From positions 372,001-436,000 of the forward strand of contig JAMWBK010000012.1 in the NCBI GenBank assembly GCA_029953675.1: 64,000 nucleotides of DNA. Reading direction: 5' to 3'. Shown here in pieces: positions 1-10,564 of this stretch. A program made the position numbers and the translations under genes. The notes beneath the pieces are model-generated. The model worked only from the letters and a program-made list of their open reading frames with translations. It made no database searches and was not told where the DNA came from. Within the stretch, counting starts at the first letter, position 1; each line of letters starts with the position of its first letter. This stretch comes from Rhodosorus marinus (taxonomy: Eukaryota > Rhodophyta > Stylonematophyceae > Stylonematales > Stylonemataceae).

Positions 1-504
1 CTAAAATATTAGGTTTATTTTAAATATCATGAACGAATCATTAACGCCGGATTAGCTTACAGTACGGGTATGATTTTTCAAGCTTTGATAAACATTTCCT
101 CCCCTCTCTTCTCTCTTTTGAAAGCGCTGCCCATCAGCTTCGCGATATCCCTCCTTTTTGGTAGCTGATATCCTAAGATCTTAAAGAAGCTTGAACAAAA
201 ACTCTGAAACTCACCTCCAGAAAGGAGGGCAGCGTTACTACAAAACACCGCCAAGTAGTCACACGTTTGTGACTCCCTTTTCTCTCTCGCAGGACACCCA
301 CCTCGGCGTAGTTAGGTTTCCAGGAAACCATAGCGCCAAATTCCAGCTCGCCGGACACCCACCCGGGGTTGCCAGTTTTCCAGTAAGCACACCCCCAAGT
401 TCAGCGATGAATACAATCCCCACAATAGGTCGGGACGTTCCATGTTAGCACTCGCGGGAACCAACTGGCACCCGCTCATACCGCGCATTTTAGGACGATT
501 GCTT
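1..504. other. No gene seen
   Basis: Mixed-composition sequence with only short, unconvincing ORFs on both strands. A motif around 'ggacacccacc' occurs twice (about 290-305 and 352-363), which hints at a small internal duplication. No RNA gene or promoter could be supported. Confidence 0.4.
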
Positions 505-775
505 CGGCTCGAGCTCATCGCCCGGTACACCTCTGGCCATTGAGTGCTTTAGGCTTATGGATTCCGTTGGTTCTCGTTGGCTTCGGGAATAGTTCCGCGA
601 GCGCCCTGACCGTCTGTAGTCGTTGTTTACCCGTTTAAGTTTCTTGCTGTGGCGTATGGACGCTGCTTTGATGTTGGAGGCTGGCGATCTTCGCCGCGCT
701 TAGTCTTCTTTCTTCCATTGGGGTTTTTTTCTTTAAGCCTGCGATTACTTACAAATTCATTCATTCATATTGTTT
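505..775 (+). mobile_element. Degenerate 3' end of an F1 non-LTR retrotransposon
   Basis: The region aligns by eye with the 3' end of the longer F1 copies. It matches the stretch around 'attgagtgctttgg', the 'ccctgaccgtct' and 'ttgctgtggcg' blocks, then 'cgccgcgcttagtc', a CCATTGGGG-like core with T-runs, and a terminal ATTCATTCATTCAT. Many substitutions and an in-frame stop make it an old 5'-truncated copy. The terminal tetranucleotide run (ATTC)n differs from the CATTCGTTC end of younger copies. Confidence 0.75.
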
Positions 776-825
776 CTTTTCGTTCGCTCACATCAATCCT
801 TTTTTTTCAACAGAACAGACCAAAG

Positions 826-1003
826 TTCTTCAATCAGAATCAGAAAGGATGGAAAGTGCTTTCACACAAAAATGGTCGAATTAAATATGAGATTAGACGT
901 CAATCTCTTTTTAGTTCTCCAATCAGAATCAGAAAGAATGAAAACTACTTCTCACAAAATGGCCGAATTAGATGTAGATGAGATTAGACAAACTTTTCTC
1001 TCA
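826..1003. repeat. 89-bp imperfect tandem duplication
   Basis: Two units start at about 826 and 915 and share 'caatcagaatcagaaag', 'cacaaaatggncgaatta' and 'gagattagac' in the same order. Unit identity is moderate, so the duplication is not recent. It lies immediately 3' of the degenerate F1 end and carries no supported coding sequence. Confidence 0.7.
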
Positions 1004-1048
1004 GGGTGACCAAAGCGGTGGGGTGGAGAGGAGCCGCGGGGGGATGAG

Positions 1049-1192
1049 GGGGAGAGGCTAGGTGCAGACTCCAGTTTTATGTTCGTATCCTCAAGACTTT
1101 ACAATGGTTTACCCTGGGGGAGGGAGGGGGAGAGGCTAGGTGCAGACTCCAGTTGTATGTTCGTATCCTCAAGACTTTACAATGGTTTACAC
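1049..1192. repeat. 78-bp near-perfect tandem duplication
   Basis: A unit containing 'agaggctaggtgcagactc' and 'tatcctcaagactttacaat' occurs at 1053 and again at 1131, a period of 78 bp. The units are nearly identical, differing for example in 'ttttatg' versus 'ttgtatg'. The short ORFs here simply read the repeat twice. Confidence 0.85.
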
Positions 1193-1199
1193 TTTTTAC

Positions 1200-2440
1200 G
1201 CATTTTTTCACTCCCTATATTTTCCATACTTTCCATATTTTTATACTTTTATACTTTTTATACCTTTTTTTTGCTTTGTTTGTCTAACTTTTAAAACATT
1301 GTTTTATTTTTTTTTATATCCGAGCCCAGTTTACCCTAGAACACTCTTTTTAGTACAGAGATTAACTATAATATTCCAAAAAGCCTTTTAAAATAAACAC
1401 AAAACCAAATACCGTAGATTTAGATGTTTTAGTTTTTTGGTACGTTTTTAACTAAGAAAATGGCCCACAAGGGAATGATTAGGGTTGTCATCTATCTCCA
1501 TTTGATAAAAAAACGTCCGATTTGCCCGTTCGATACATGCTTTTGTGGGACCTGTATTTAGCAATAATAGAACGTTTATTTTCTGTGGATCCTGTCTGAT
1601 ATGAGTTTATCAAACTGGAATAGAAAAAACAAAAAAAATGACTTTTTCGTCGTCTGATAAATGGTCCAATAACGAACGATTACGTCCAATTGTTGCTTTT
1701 TCATATTTTTCAGATTTTTTTGGTCGTGTTTGCAGTAGGGGGGCTCGACTAAAGTTTGATTTTCATCAATCAATACGTGAGGAAGGATATTTCGTCTTTT
1801 TCGTTGGAATCATCTAAAAAGGCGTGCGCTACTACGGAGGTGGTGGTTGCCTTGCTCGACCAATGCTATGACAGCCTGTCGAGTTCAGAAATAGTCATGA
1901 TTCATTCCATGAGATAATCGCAGTTTTTATTGCCGAAAAGTAGTCACGGTTCATGACATGGTAAATGCGAGAGCGGCGAGCTTGTCATACCACGCAGTAG
2001 TCATGATTCAATGCCAGACCCGGAGATGATTGATTATTAGACTAATGTTGATTGATTATCGGACCAGTTTATCGGAAGGGCAGAGGGACCTGGCTTTCCG
2101 AGAATTTCAATCGGATACCCCGTAATTTGATACTGATTTTCAATAGTCTTTACACTTCGAAAATTTATCAGACCGTCCGATAAACGTTATCGGACGGCCA
2201 GTGACAACAATAGACTGATCAATTCGACCGATGCCGATTTGAAGAGAATCTATCCATTACCCCTGAAACGTCAGTCTGCGACAGGGCTGTTCATCTGGAC
2301 TTTACTGGACATCAGCACGAGGCAAACTCTAGCAGGCGTCCAGACGCGGGTTCGGAGGAGAGATATATATAGTTTCGTTCGATGGACAAACAGTTTGCCG
2401 AATATTTAGATTGGTCCGATGCCGATGATAATTATCAACC
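1200..2440. other. AT-rich intergenic stretch, no gene seen
   Basis: Poly-T and poly-A rich sequence without a convincing ORF. Between 1890 and 2015 a short motif (agtcatgattca / agtcacggttcatgac) recurs three times. Around 2030-2190 'ttatcgga' recurs several times. I see no tRNA, snRNA or transposon end. Confidence 0.4.
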
Positions 2441-2444
2441 AATG

Positions 2445-2740
2445 AACAAGCACACGGTCCTAAACCGAAAGAAAACCCCCCGAAGGGGAAAAGAAAGGCT
2501 ATATGCGCCGCGAAGATCGCGCGCCTCCAACATCGAAGCATCGAAGCAGCGTTCATATGCCACAGCAAGAGAGTTAAACGGGTAAACAACGTGGGCAAGA
2601 CGGTCAGGGCGTGCGCGGAACAATTCCCGAAGCCAACGAGAACCAACGGAATCCGTAAACCAGAGGTACCAGCCGGTAAGCTAGAGCGGCTGCGCGACAT
2701 TGCTAAATTAGCGTCTCGGGACGGTCCCACCGCCCCGGAA
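2445..2740 (-). mobile_element. Degenerate F1 retrotransposon 3' fragment
   Basis: Read on the minus strand, this shows the F1 end of ORF2: the block equivalent to 'WLRELF', the 'RPDRL' region, 'LLWHMNAA', then a core equivalent to CCCCTTCGGGG and T-runs. It has many substitutions and in-frame stops. The copy is 5'-truncated and its terminal repeat is no longer clear. Confidence 0.7.
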
Positions 2741-2843
2741 CGGCTTTTGTTTTGTAATGTATATCCACGACGTGAGAAGTGATTGACGCAAGGTTGGTTT
2801 GCTGGTGGTGCGCAGTTCAGGCGCTTTCCATTTCTAGCTTCGT

Positions 2844-2885
2844 CGCACGCCCTGCGTAGCGCTTCAGGCTATGCTACTAGAAAGT
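2844..2885 (+). mobile_element. F2 retrotransposon 3' tail remnant
   Basis: The F2 terminal hairpin is recognisable: 'gcgtagc', a 7-nt loop, then 'gctatgc', followed by 'tactagaaagtag' in place of the usual AGTAAAGCC repeats. Only the last 40-odd bases of the element are present. Confidence 0.6.
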
Positions 2886-3182
2886 AGTTTTCTACCCCAC
2901 TCTGGGGTCTCCCCAGCCTAGCCCCTCCTGTCTTCCTTGCGTATCTTTAGCGCTACATTCGGTAGTTGGAATAAACGGGAACAGTAGATCCATCTATTGG
3001 TCAAGAAGAACGGGTTGATTGTACATTCGCCCTCATAGTGGGGGTTACTCACATAGTCAGTCAAATTCGAGTCCAATAGAATGAATGAGCAATGAATATG
3101 TAATCCGTTTATTGCGTAAGGGAACTCAATGGGCTCAAAACTGCGGAGCAAGTCGATAGCTTCCCGTCGAGTGCGGCGAGTA

Positions 3183-3190
3183 CATATAAT
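3183..3190 (+). promoter_or_regulatory. Possible TATA element of the six-exon gene
   Basis: CATATAAT lies about 145 bp upstream of the chosen ATG at 3334. The other host genes in the window have a TATA-like box 30-170 bp upstream of their start, so this is the best candidate here. It is weak on its own. Confidence 0.3.
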
Positions 3191-3333
3191 GCGTCCGCAT
3201 GTATTGGTAGGCAGTTTGTAGGGGGCGTGGAGTGCAAGCAGAGCGGTTAGAAAGTTGCGGACGTGAACGTGACTTGCAGAACAATAGGGTGAATCGATTA
3301 CGTGAGGTGTCTGCTTCTCCTCTCTTCGGAAAC

Positions 3334-5341
3334 ATGCACCGACTTGCAGCGTTCATGCTGCTGAGCATGGTCGTTTCGAAGCTTACTGCAGGTGCGACAT
3401 GTGACGCAGACCCTAAGAAGGGTTTGTTTGGTTACGAAGAAGCGTGTTTTGACCTTCTCGATATTGATGGTGTTAAACACGGGGCCGTGTGTACCTCCAC
3501 CCTTGTCACAACAAGTGGGATGTGCCTTCGCGCCGAGTTCACCCTCCAGAACACGGACTCATCGCTATTGAAACTGCGGGGAGGGCTCCACAAGATGGGC
3601 GACCCTGTCACTAAAGGGTCGTCGAGGTATACCCGCAAGTTAAATATTGACATCGCGGAATCACCATATCTTCAGAGTGCTAGCCTTTATTTCTGTCCGA
3701 GTGATATCTCCGTGCTAGAATTACCGTGCTGCGGATCAGATCTCAACTTCCTCGGATTTGCTAGGATTGCCGTACCCGGACCTGATCCAGATTCTGAGCG
3801 AGTGGAAGTAAAGGCATATGTCAATCCTCAACCGACCACTGCCAAAGGCATCTGCAACGGAAGGACGACATTTGGAGGCCGGGTTGAATTTCTCTGTGCT
3901 TTGAAACTGACCTGCGATAGTTGCCCTAGTAGTGCATGTAATAACAACGGCATTTGCGTAGAAGCGAGCAATTACGCGTGCGGTGGTGACCTGACGGTAA
4001 AACCCAAAACCTCCGTACGCTTTCATCAACGCGGACACCCCCTGATAAATAGGTATTTGGAATCGTTTCTTTCTTCTTCAACCAGGGCATGGCCAACCCG
4101 GCAACGGGGGAGTGTAGTTGCAGTTGCGCTATTGACCATGCAGGGTGTATAGACGCAGCAGCAAACAACCAATGCCGGGATGTCTCCGAATACGGACAAG
4201 GAAACTGTAGTGGGAAGCAGGTAAGCAGGACCCGTCACAGTCGAACAGCAGCAGCCCAGATTCAGGTCATGCATCGCTCTCGCACAGCTCCTCACGGCGA
4301 AAGTGTACGCAACTGAACGACTTATGACCCTCTCAGGTTGGCGGTATGAACTCAACTGACGGTTCTTGTCAATGTGAAGATGTGACGTGCGAAGACAACG
4401 AGTGCTTTGACCCAATCCAGGGCTGCCACAGTATCGAGTCTTCTCCGTTTTGCGATGCGGTAAGCTACACTGATCCTGGGCTGGACTCTTTTGGCGTTCC
4501 TCTCGTCGCTGAACGCATGTTGCCCGCTTTACAATGATCATTGAGTAGCTGGCAGGTTCAGTTGTTTATGCGGACGGTGATGGTAATTGTTCGTGCTGCC
4601 CAACAGGCTCTTGTGCCGTCGGTTCGGGAGATATCGAGTGTATTGCTGTCAGTGATTTCGCAACGACTTGTATGTTTGCCGTAAGTACCCTCGAGCAACA
4701 TCATTCTCCCTTTCCTCTTCAGAGACAGTCCTGGCGGGGGCGTATCTGGGAGAAAAGCATATCGGATCGTTACTGGAAGGTCTGACCTGTTGAACTCGTT
4801 TGGTGATTCCTCTCAACACAGTCCGCTATTACCGACTCTCAAGGGCGATGTCACTGCTGTTCTGAGCACCCCGATCACTGCTTCGACAGTGACAAACAAA
4901 GGTGTGTGGGAGCCTTGGAGAGGAAAGAGACTTGTGATGCCAGAGCAGCAGTCGATCCGGACGGACGTCAGGTACGAATGCGTTTACAAATTCCATTCAT
5001 TCAACTTCGGAAACTATTTCCAGAATTTCGTGGCCGGTGAATCTTCACGGAATTTCCTCTGAGCTCTTCTCGGCTTCCCCCGCCGAATTCCCTAACCTGT
5101 AACGGGAGGAATAGGAACGAACCTCGACTCACATACACTTTCTGCGCGATTGCTATCTCAGTTCGCTCCTGCCATAGACTCCGGATTTTGCTCGTGCTGC
5201 TCAGATGTTGGGCCCAATGGGTATTCTTGCGTCACAGCTTCTCAATATTGCGTCTTCCGCGAAGATTTTGCGAACGCCTACTGCAACGGACTTTCTCCAG
5301 ATGTAGACGCTTCCGGCAACTGCGAATGTCCCAGCACGTAG
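3334..5341 (+). CDS. Secreted Cys-rich protein with N-terminal 12-Cys-type domain and five exon-encoded Cys modules (six exons)
   Basis: Exons: 3334-3996, 4086-4220, 4337-4459, 4549-4680, 4822-4971 and 5162-5341 (1383 nt, 460 residues). All introns are GT-AG, 89-190 nt long and in phase 0. The start was chosen because residues 1-20 form a good signal peptide; an earlier in-frame GTG has none. Exon 1 (221 residues) carries one copy of the domain found twice in the protein at 26923-29190: conserved Cys spacing, a KLYVC-like strand (here ASLYFC) and a CC pair. It has 10 of the 12 cysteines. Each later exon encodes one 41-59 residue Cys module with a CxC or CxCC start and about 7-8 Cys, apparently duplicated exon by exon. 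The acceptor of intron 3 (AG at 4547-4548) is inferred because only it keeps the frame. No enzyme motif is seen. The likely role is extracellular structural or binding; function is unknown. Confidence 0.85.
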
Positions 5342-5342
5342 C

Positions 5343-5348
5343 AATAAA
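5343..5348 (+). terminator. Polyadenylation signal AATAAA
   Basis: AATAAA sits one base after the stop codon of the six-exon gene and is followed by an A/T-rich stretch. The 3' UTR would be very short, in keeping with compact genes. Confidence 0.5.
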
Positions 5349-5837
5349 TAATCAAATTTTCATCTTCAAAACTAGAGAAGGACCAGTAGAATGGATGGAT
5401 AGCAGAATGAGATATCCGGCAACTTCATTGGCAAGCTCCACAAACGGATGCTAAAAAAAGCTAGAACAGGAGAGTCCTTCCTGAGCCCACTCGGACAGGA
5501 TGGTGGTGGTTGATATTGTAGGCTGGAATGTACAGGAAGCGGCCGGAACTGGAACAGGTGCAGACGCAGGTACAGGGCAGGGTGCTACAGGCGCAACTTC
5601 TGCCGAAGGGGCCATCGGCAGGGGGCTACGACACCCTCCATTCGGAGGCAAAGCCCCTGGGAACGTCATTTCCGAAGCGGTGTCTTTTAAGGAATATAAC
5701 TTCAGCTTTATCACGTCAATGATCCAAAGTCCGAACCGAAAACCGTAAAACCCACCAGCCCCGTAGCGTTTATTCGGCAGCCACCTACCGCAGCGCAAAT
5801 ACTCCCTCAAAGCGCTCTTAGCTGGCTTTATTTGCAA
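5349..5837. other. No supported gene
   Basis: Between the six-exon gene and the first large F2 copy. ORFs of 82 and 128 codons exist on opposite strands. One contains an Ala-Gly-Thr-rich run and its complement an Ala-Pro-Val run, both explained by a simple 'caggtgcagacgcaggtaca'-like repeat. I see no signal peptide, domain or promoter. Confidence 0.35.
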
Positions 5838-8344
5838 GCGGCTTTATTGACTATTTTTTATAACCTCAGCCTAAAGCGCTACGCAAACCGTTAAAGAGAA
5901 CTAAGAACTAGGTAGGGAAGCGTACCCAGGCGACGATGGTGCGCCTCGGCATGCATGCTGCTCGAATATCCCCACGGAGAGACACTTAAACGCCGCAAAA
6001 GTTCCAAGTACTCAACAGGATGCTCAGGGAAACATTTCCGCAACCACTCCAAACCCGATTTCTCCACGTGACCAAAGCTTTCCACGATGAAAGGCTGGAA
6101 CCGGTGGGAGCGACCCTCAGCGCGAGGCAGACTGGCCATACTCTCAGCATACCGTCGTCCCTTCACGCGGCGAAAGGCCGAAGCAGCTGCTCCCCGGCGG
6201 CGGGCGGCAGCCGTGAGATTGGCGCTTGCCACAGGGCATGTCATCGCGAGGTCAACATATGCTGAGCGTCTGGCGGCAGCATCGGAGACGAGGAGATCTG
6301 CGATACAGCGGGGCGGTTCCCTATCCGAGACCGATCTGGGTAGTTCCGATTCCACCTCAACCGTATGGCCTACCCGAGTCAAACATTCGCTGAGAATGTA
6401 CTTGAAGCGAGTGTGACGCCTCGTACGAAGACCTCTCAACAGTCCGCATGAACCTAAGAAATGGTAACCTCAAGCATCGATCCGACTCTCACATCCCTGA
6501 CAGAAAGACGGCCGATTAGAGTGCCACGAAGCTTGTGGCAAACCCAGGTAAGTCCGTGCGGCGGAGCGAAACTGGAAGGCATCCAGACGGTGACCCAGCG
6601 ATGACGGCAGGGTCCTTAACCACAAATGTGATAGATGGCCTCCCATGCCGCGGAGGCGAGCGGCGGTGGTAGGCGGTGTGAGTGGAGAGTTGAGCAAGAT
6701 TGCGTGAGCGGCACAGTGTTGGCTAGAGGTGAGGCTAGGTTGAATCACATCAGTGGGCGAGCTCCACGATCGTCTCAGACCCCGGTAATCGGCAACCGGT
6801 GACCCGGGGCTAGCTTCCCCCTCGTCAGCGAGTACTCTGTCGATGGTAGAGTCCTAGAGCGCTTCAGTCCGTCCCCATAACAGCTCCTTCCAGGAGCTAA
6901 ATCTGGATCGGCTCTCGTCCGGCACGGCGTTGCACTTACTGAACGCCTGTTGCAAGCATCATAGATACTCAAAAGCGGTGGCGGAAGGGTCACTGGGTCT
7001 TCGCTAGTCAGTGCTCTAGCCAGAAGGCAAGCACCTCGCATCCGAAGACTCACCAAGGTGCGAAGCGCGATAGCGCAGGAGGCGACCGCCGCAGCCGAGC
7101 ATACGAGTCCGCGGTCGGCCACTCCAAATCCGCCTAATCGTAAAGGTAGAGCAATCTGGTCACGAATTAGGTCCCTGTCAGGACCCACCTCCACGTCCAG
7201 GGGTTCATCCAAGAGCGTTCCCCAGTGCTTCAGCATCGCCTCCTCCGCCTTGGCTGCCATCCACGAGCCCCAGTGCGGTGGACGGCTTCGCAGCCAGTAT
7301 TTCAGTCGGGGGCCGGCACAAAAGCGGGAGAGCAGGCAAGCCAATTGGGGCATGTTTTCCGGTAGGCGCTCAATGGCGTCGGTGAGCTGCTTATGCCGTG
7401 CTAAAACTCGTTCGTAAGAGTCTTGGACAAAGTTGCCACTCCCCAAATCGAGGCCATAGCGCTCGAACCCCGCACGTTTACCAAGGGCTCGGAGACTAGG
7501 TGGCAGGGAGCCCCTCGAAATTTCACGCGCGCCGAGAAAACGGCTTTTTTCGGGTTCCACGGCTAGACCTACTCAACGGGCGATTGCTTCGATCTGGGTC
7601 AATTCCCGAGCCAAGTGCCCAGCAACGTCACGTCGTCATAGAAGGCACAGATGCGAAGCTCCGGCACCTCAGTCGCCAGTCGCTGGAGCACAAGCTGCAA
7701 GGCATAGGCGTGAAGTACAGGCCCACAAGGATCACTCTGTTGAACGCCAGTACGTGCTGCAAAAACAGAGCCCTGCGTTGTCAAGCAAGGGAGGCTCCCC
7801 CCTGCGTAAATACCGGATAGGAACGGCCGCGCCTCCGGGAACACCCTTCGAATCACCTCCAAAGCATGAGTCCGCGAGACGCTGTTGAACGCGTTACGGA
7901 AGTCAACCACCAAAACGCCCCAATCTGGCCTACTGACTCGCTCCAGCTCGATCGCATGAGTGATCAGTTCGCAACCCCCGGAAAATCCCACCCCTACCCG
8001 CCAAGGCGCCATAAAAACGGTGACCCGCTGGCGTAGGCGCTGGCATCCGCTTAAGTTTCCTGCTGTGGCGCATGAATGCCGCTTTGATGTTGGAGGCGCG
8101 AGTTCTTCGCCGCACTTAGTCTTTTTTTCCCCTCGGGGTTTTTTTTTCAGCCTCCGATTAAACCATTCGTTCGGCATAGGCACCTCCCGGCGAGCTTCCG
8201 TAGACTCTCGACCATGCCGATCGGCCGGAGACGCGGGTGTGCCGGCTCGTTGTCGGGTTTCGTTGGCAAGCAAAGCTGTGCCCGTCGCAGATGGTCCCAA
8301 AGGGCAGACGCACCCCCTGCACCCTGGAACAGCGTTCCTAACAT
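5838..8344 (-). mobile_element. F2a retrotransposon copy, 5'-truncated, interrupted by an F1 insertion
   Basis: Reading leftwards from 8344: RT palm (motif A VVDFRNAFNSVSR, motif B GVQQSDPCGP, motif C with FYDD instead of YHDD), thumb and linker (7560-6775), CCHC motif and REL domain (6748-5891), then the F2 hairpin (about 5862-5882) and a GCTTTATT tail. Several frameshifts split ORF2 into four pieces. The motif B change (QQGD to QQSD) and FYDD suggest a dead RT. An F1 fragment in the opposite orientation interrupts the RT at 8047-8172. Confidence 0.85.
8047..8172 (+). mobile_element. F1 3'-end fragment nested in an F2a copy
   Basis: A short 5'-truncated F1 copy starts at 'ccgcttaagtttcc' and ends at CATTCGTTC. 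It is flanked by GGCAT at 8042-8046 and 8173-8177, a 5-bp target-site duplication. Removing it restores the F2 sequence seen uninterrupted at about 50041. It therefore inserted after the F2a copy. Confidence 0.85.
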
Positions 8345-8583
8345 AGCTTTAAGTGCTACGAAAAGCCTGAAACGAAAAACTAAGAACTAGGGAGAGAAGC
8401 GTGCAAGCCGAGCCGACGACGGCGCCCCTCGGCATCAATGCTGCTAGAGTATCGCCAAAGAGATACAACGAAACGGCGTAAGAGTTTCATGTATTCCACA
8501 GCATGGTCAGGAAACCATTTCCGCCCGCGGCCACTCCAATCCCGACTTCTCCAAATGGCCAAACGTTTCTAGAATGAAGGGCG
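8345..8583 (-). mobile_element. F2 3' fragment
   Basis: This fragment contains the last 60 or so codons of ORF2 (the EYMKLLRR and SLWRYSSS-like blocks, ending LGLHASLPSS) and the 3' hairpin at about 8345-8368. It is 5'-truncated and diverged. It abuts, tail to head, the F2b copy on the other strand. Confidence 0.75.
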
Positions 8584-10440
8584 CTATGCTAATAAAGCCA
8601 TTGAGCACCTACCCGACAGCATGCTGCAATCGGCCTGCTTGCTTTCCCGCTTTTGTGCCGGTCCCAGACTCAACTACTGGTTGCGCAGCCTGCCTCCAGC
8701 TTGGGGCTCGTGGATCGCGGCTAAAGCCGACGAGATGACCCTGCAACACTGGGGAACGCTCTTGGATGAGCCCCTCGATCTTGAAGCTGCTCCCGACAGG
8801 GACTTGATTCGTGCACAGATCGCTCTACCGTTGCGATTAGGGGGATTCGGCGTCGCAGACTGTGGGCTGGTATGCTCGCCAGCGGCGGTTGCCTCCTGGG
8901 CTACCGCGCTGCGAACGTTGGTGACCTTCCAGATACGAAGTGCCTGCCTCTTGGCTCGAGCTTTGACCAACGAGGATCCAGTGACCCTGCCGCCCCCGCT
9001 TTTGACAATTTATGATGGTCTTCAACACGCGTTCAGGAGGTGCAACGCCGTGCCGGACGCAAATCGGTCCCGCTTTCGTTCCTGGAGAGAGCTGTTATGG
9101 GGACGAGCTGAAGCGATTGAGGATTGTCCCCTCGACCGAGTTCTTGCCGATGACGGAGAGGCTAGCCCCGGGTCACCTGTTGCAGACTACCCGGGTTTCA
9201 GCCGACTGTGGAGCTCCCGCACTGATGTGATTCAACATAGCCTCACCTGGGGCCAACACAGTGCCGCTCTCACATTCATGCTCAATTCTCCTCTCACGCC
9301 GCCTACCACTGCCGCTCGTCTCCGCGGCATGGGAGGCCACCTCTCGCACTTGTGGTTAACCACTCTACCGTCGTCATTGAGTCATCGTCTCGATGCTTTC
9401 CAGTTCCGTTCTACCGCACGGATCTATCTCGGTTTTGCCACAGGCTCCGTGGCACTCTAATCGGCCGTCTTTCTGTCAGGGATGTGAGAGCCGGATTGAC
9501 GCTTGTGGCTACCACTTCCTGGGTTCCTGCGGACTGTTGAGAGGTCTCCGTACGAGGCGTCACACTCGCCTCAAGTACATCCTCAGCGAATTTTTGACTC
9601 GGATAGGGCATACGGTTGAGGTTGAGTCGGAACTGCCCAGATCAATCTCGGACTCTGCACCGCCCCGTTGTATAGCCGATCTCCTCGTCTCCGACGCTGC
9701 TGCCGGACGCTCAACATATGTGGACCTTGCGATTACCTGCCCCGTGGCCAGCGCCCACCTCACCGCAGCCTCCCGCCGCCGGGGGGCCGCGGCTTCAGCC
9801 CTTCGAAGAGTTAAGGAACGACGGTATGCTGAGAGCATGGCCAGTCTGCCTTGCTCTGAGGGTCGCTCTCACCGGTTCCAGCCATTCCTCGTGGAAAGCT
9901 TTGGTCACGTGGATAATTCGTGTTTAGAGTGGTTGCGGAAATGTTTTGCTGAGCATCCTACTGAATATTTGGCGCTCTTGAGGCGTTGCCGTGGATCTGC
10001 CGCCGCCAGCATGAGACGCCGCAAAGAGATCAAATACGCGGGGGCTTTGTCTTCCCCTGGTGTTCGTGCTTCGGCACTAGCACATCGCTTGGTACCCCTG
10101 ATCATTGAGTGCTTTGGGTTCATGGACTCTGTTGGTTCTCGCTGGCTTCGGGAGTTGTTCCGCGAACGCCCTGACCGTCTTCAATCGTTGTTTACCCGCT
10201 TAAGTTTCCTGCTGTGGCGCATGAATGCCGCTTTGATGTTGGAGGCGCGAGTACTTCGCCGCGCTTAGTCTTTTTTTCCCCTCGGGGTTTTTTTTTCAGC
10301 CTCCGATTAAACCATTCGTTCTTGAGGCGTTTAAGTGTCTCCCTTTGGCGATATTCCAGCCACATGCTTTCCGAGGCGTGCCATCGGCGCCTGGGGTTGC
10401 ATGCTTCCCTCCCTAGTTATTAGTTCATCTTCACGCCTTG
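8584..10440 (+). mobile_element. F2b retrotransposon copy (thumb to 3' end), with nested F1
   Basis: It begins directly after 'ctatgctaataaagcc', which is an F2 tail, and starts inside the RT thumb. An open frame runs 8621-9460; a frameshift at about 9435 moves to 9393-9987. The CCHC motif (CQGC, H, C) and the REL core (IADLL, 14 residues, D; then RRYAESM) are present. The copy is interrupted at 9988-10321 by an F1 fragment and resumes to LHASLPSY, the hairpin and 'ggctatttctcac'. The tail repeats are lost. Confidence 0.85.
9988..10321 (+). mobile_element. F1 3' fragment nested in F2b with 10-bp target-site duplication
   Basis: The insertion starts at 'gccgtggatctgcc' and ends at CATTCGTTC. 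TTGAGGCGTT is repeated at 9978-9987 and 10322-10331, with one or two further matching bases upstream. The uninterrupted F2b site is seen at about 23440 and 53525. The insertion creates a chimeric 291-codon ORF that joins F2b to the F1 REL end. Confidence 0.9.
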
Positions 10441-10564
10441 CGTAGCGCTTCAGGCTATTTCTCACACCCGCTTCTATTTCCATTTCAGTCGCCGCGTAAT
10501 AGGGTTATAGAATTCACCTGTTACCTCATATTTTCAGTAGGAAAAAGTACCCTTTATATCGAGT

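Noticed and set aside
5451-5837. 128-codon minus ORF with Ala-Pro-Val run
   Set aside because: The run is the complement of a simple GC-rich repeat, and the rest has no support on either strand.
9393-10268. 291-codon chimeric ORF with two REL C-termini
   Set aside because: Created by nested insertion of F1 into F2b with a target-site duplication, not a fused functional protein.
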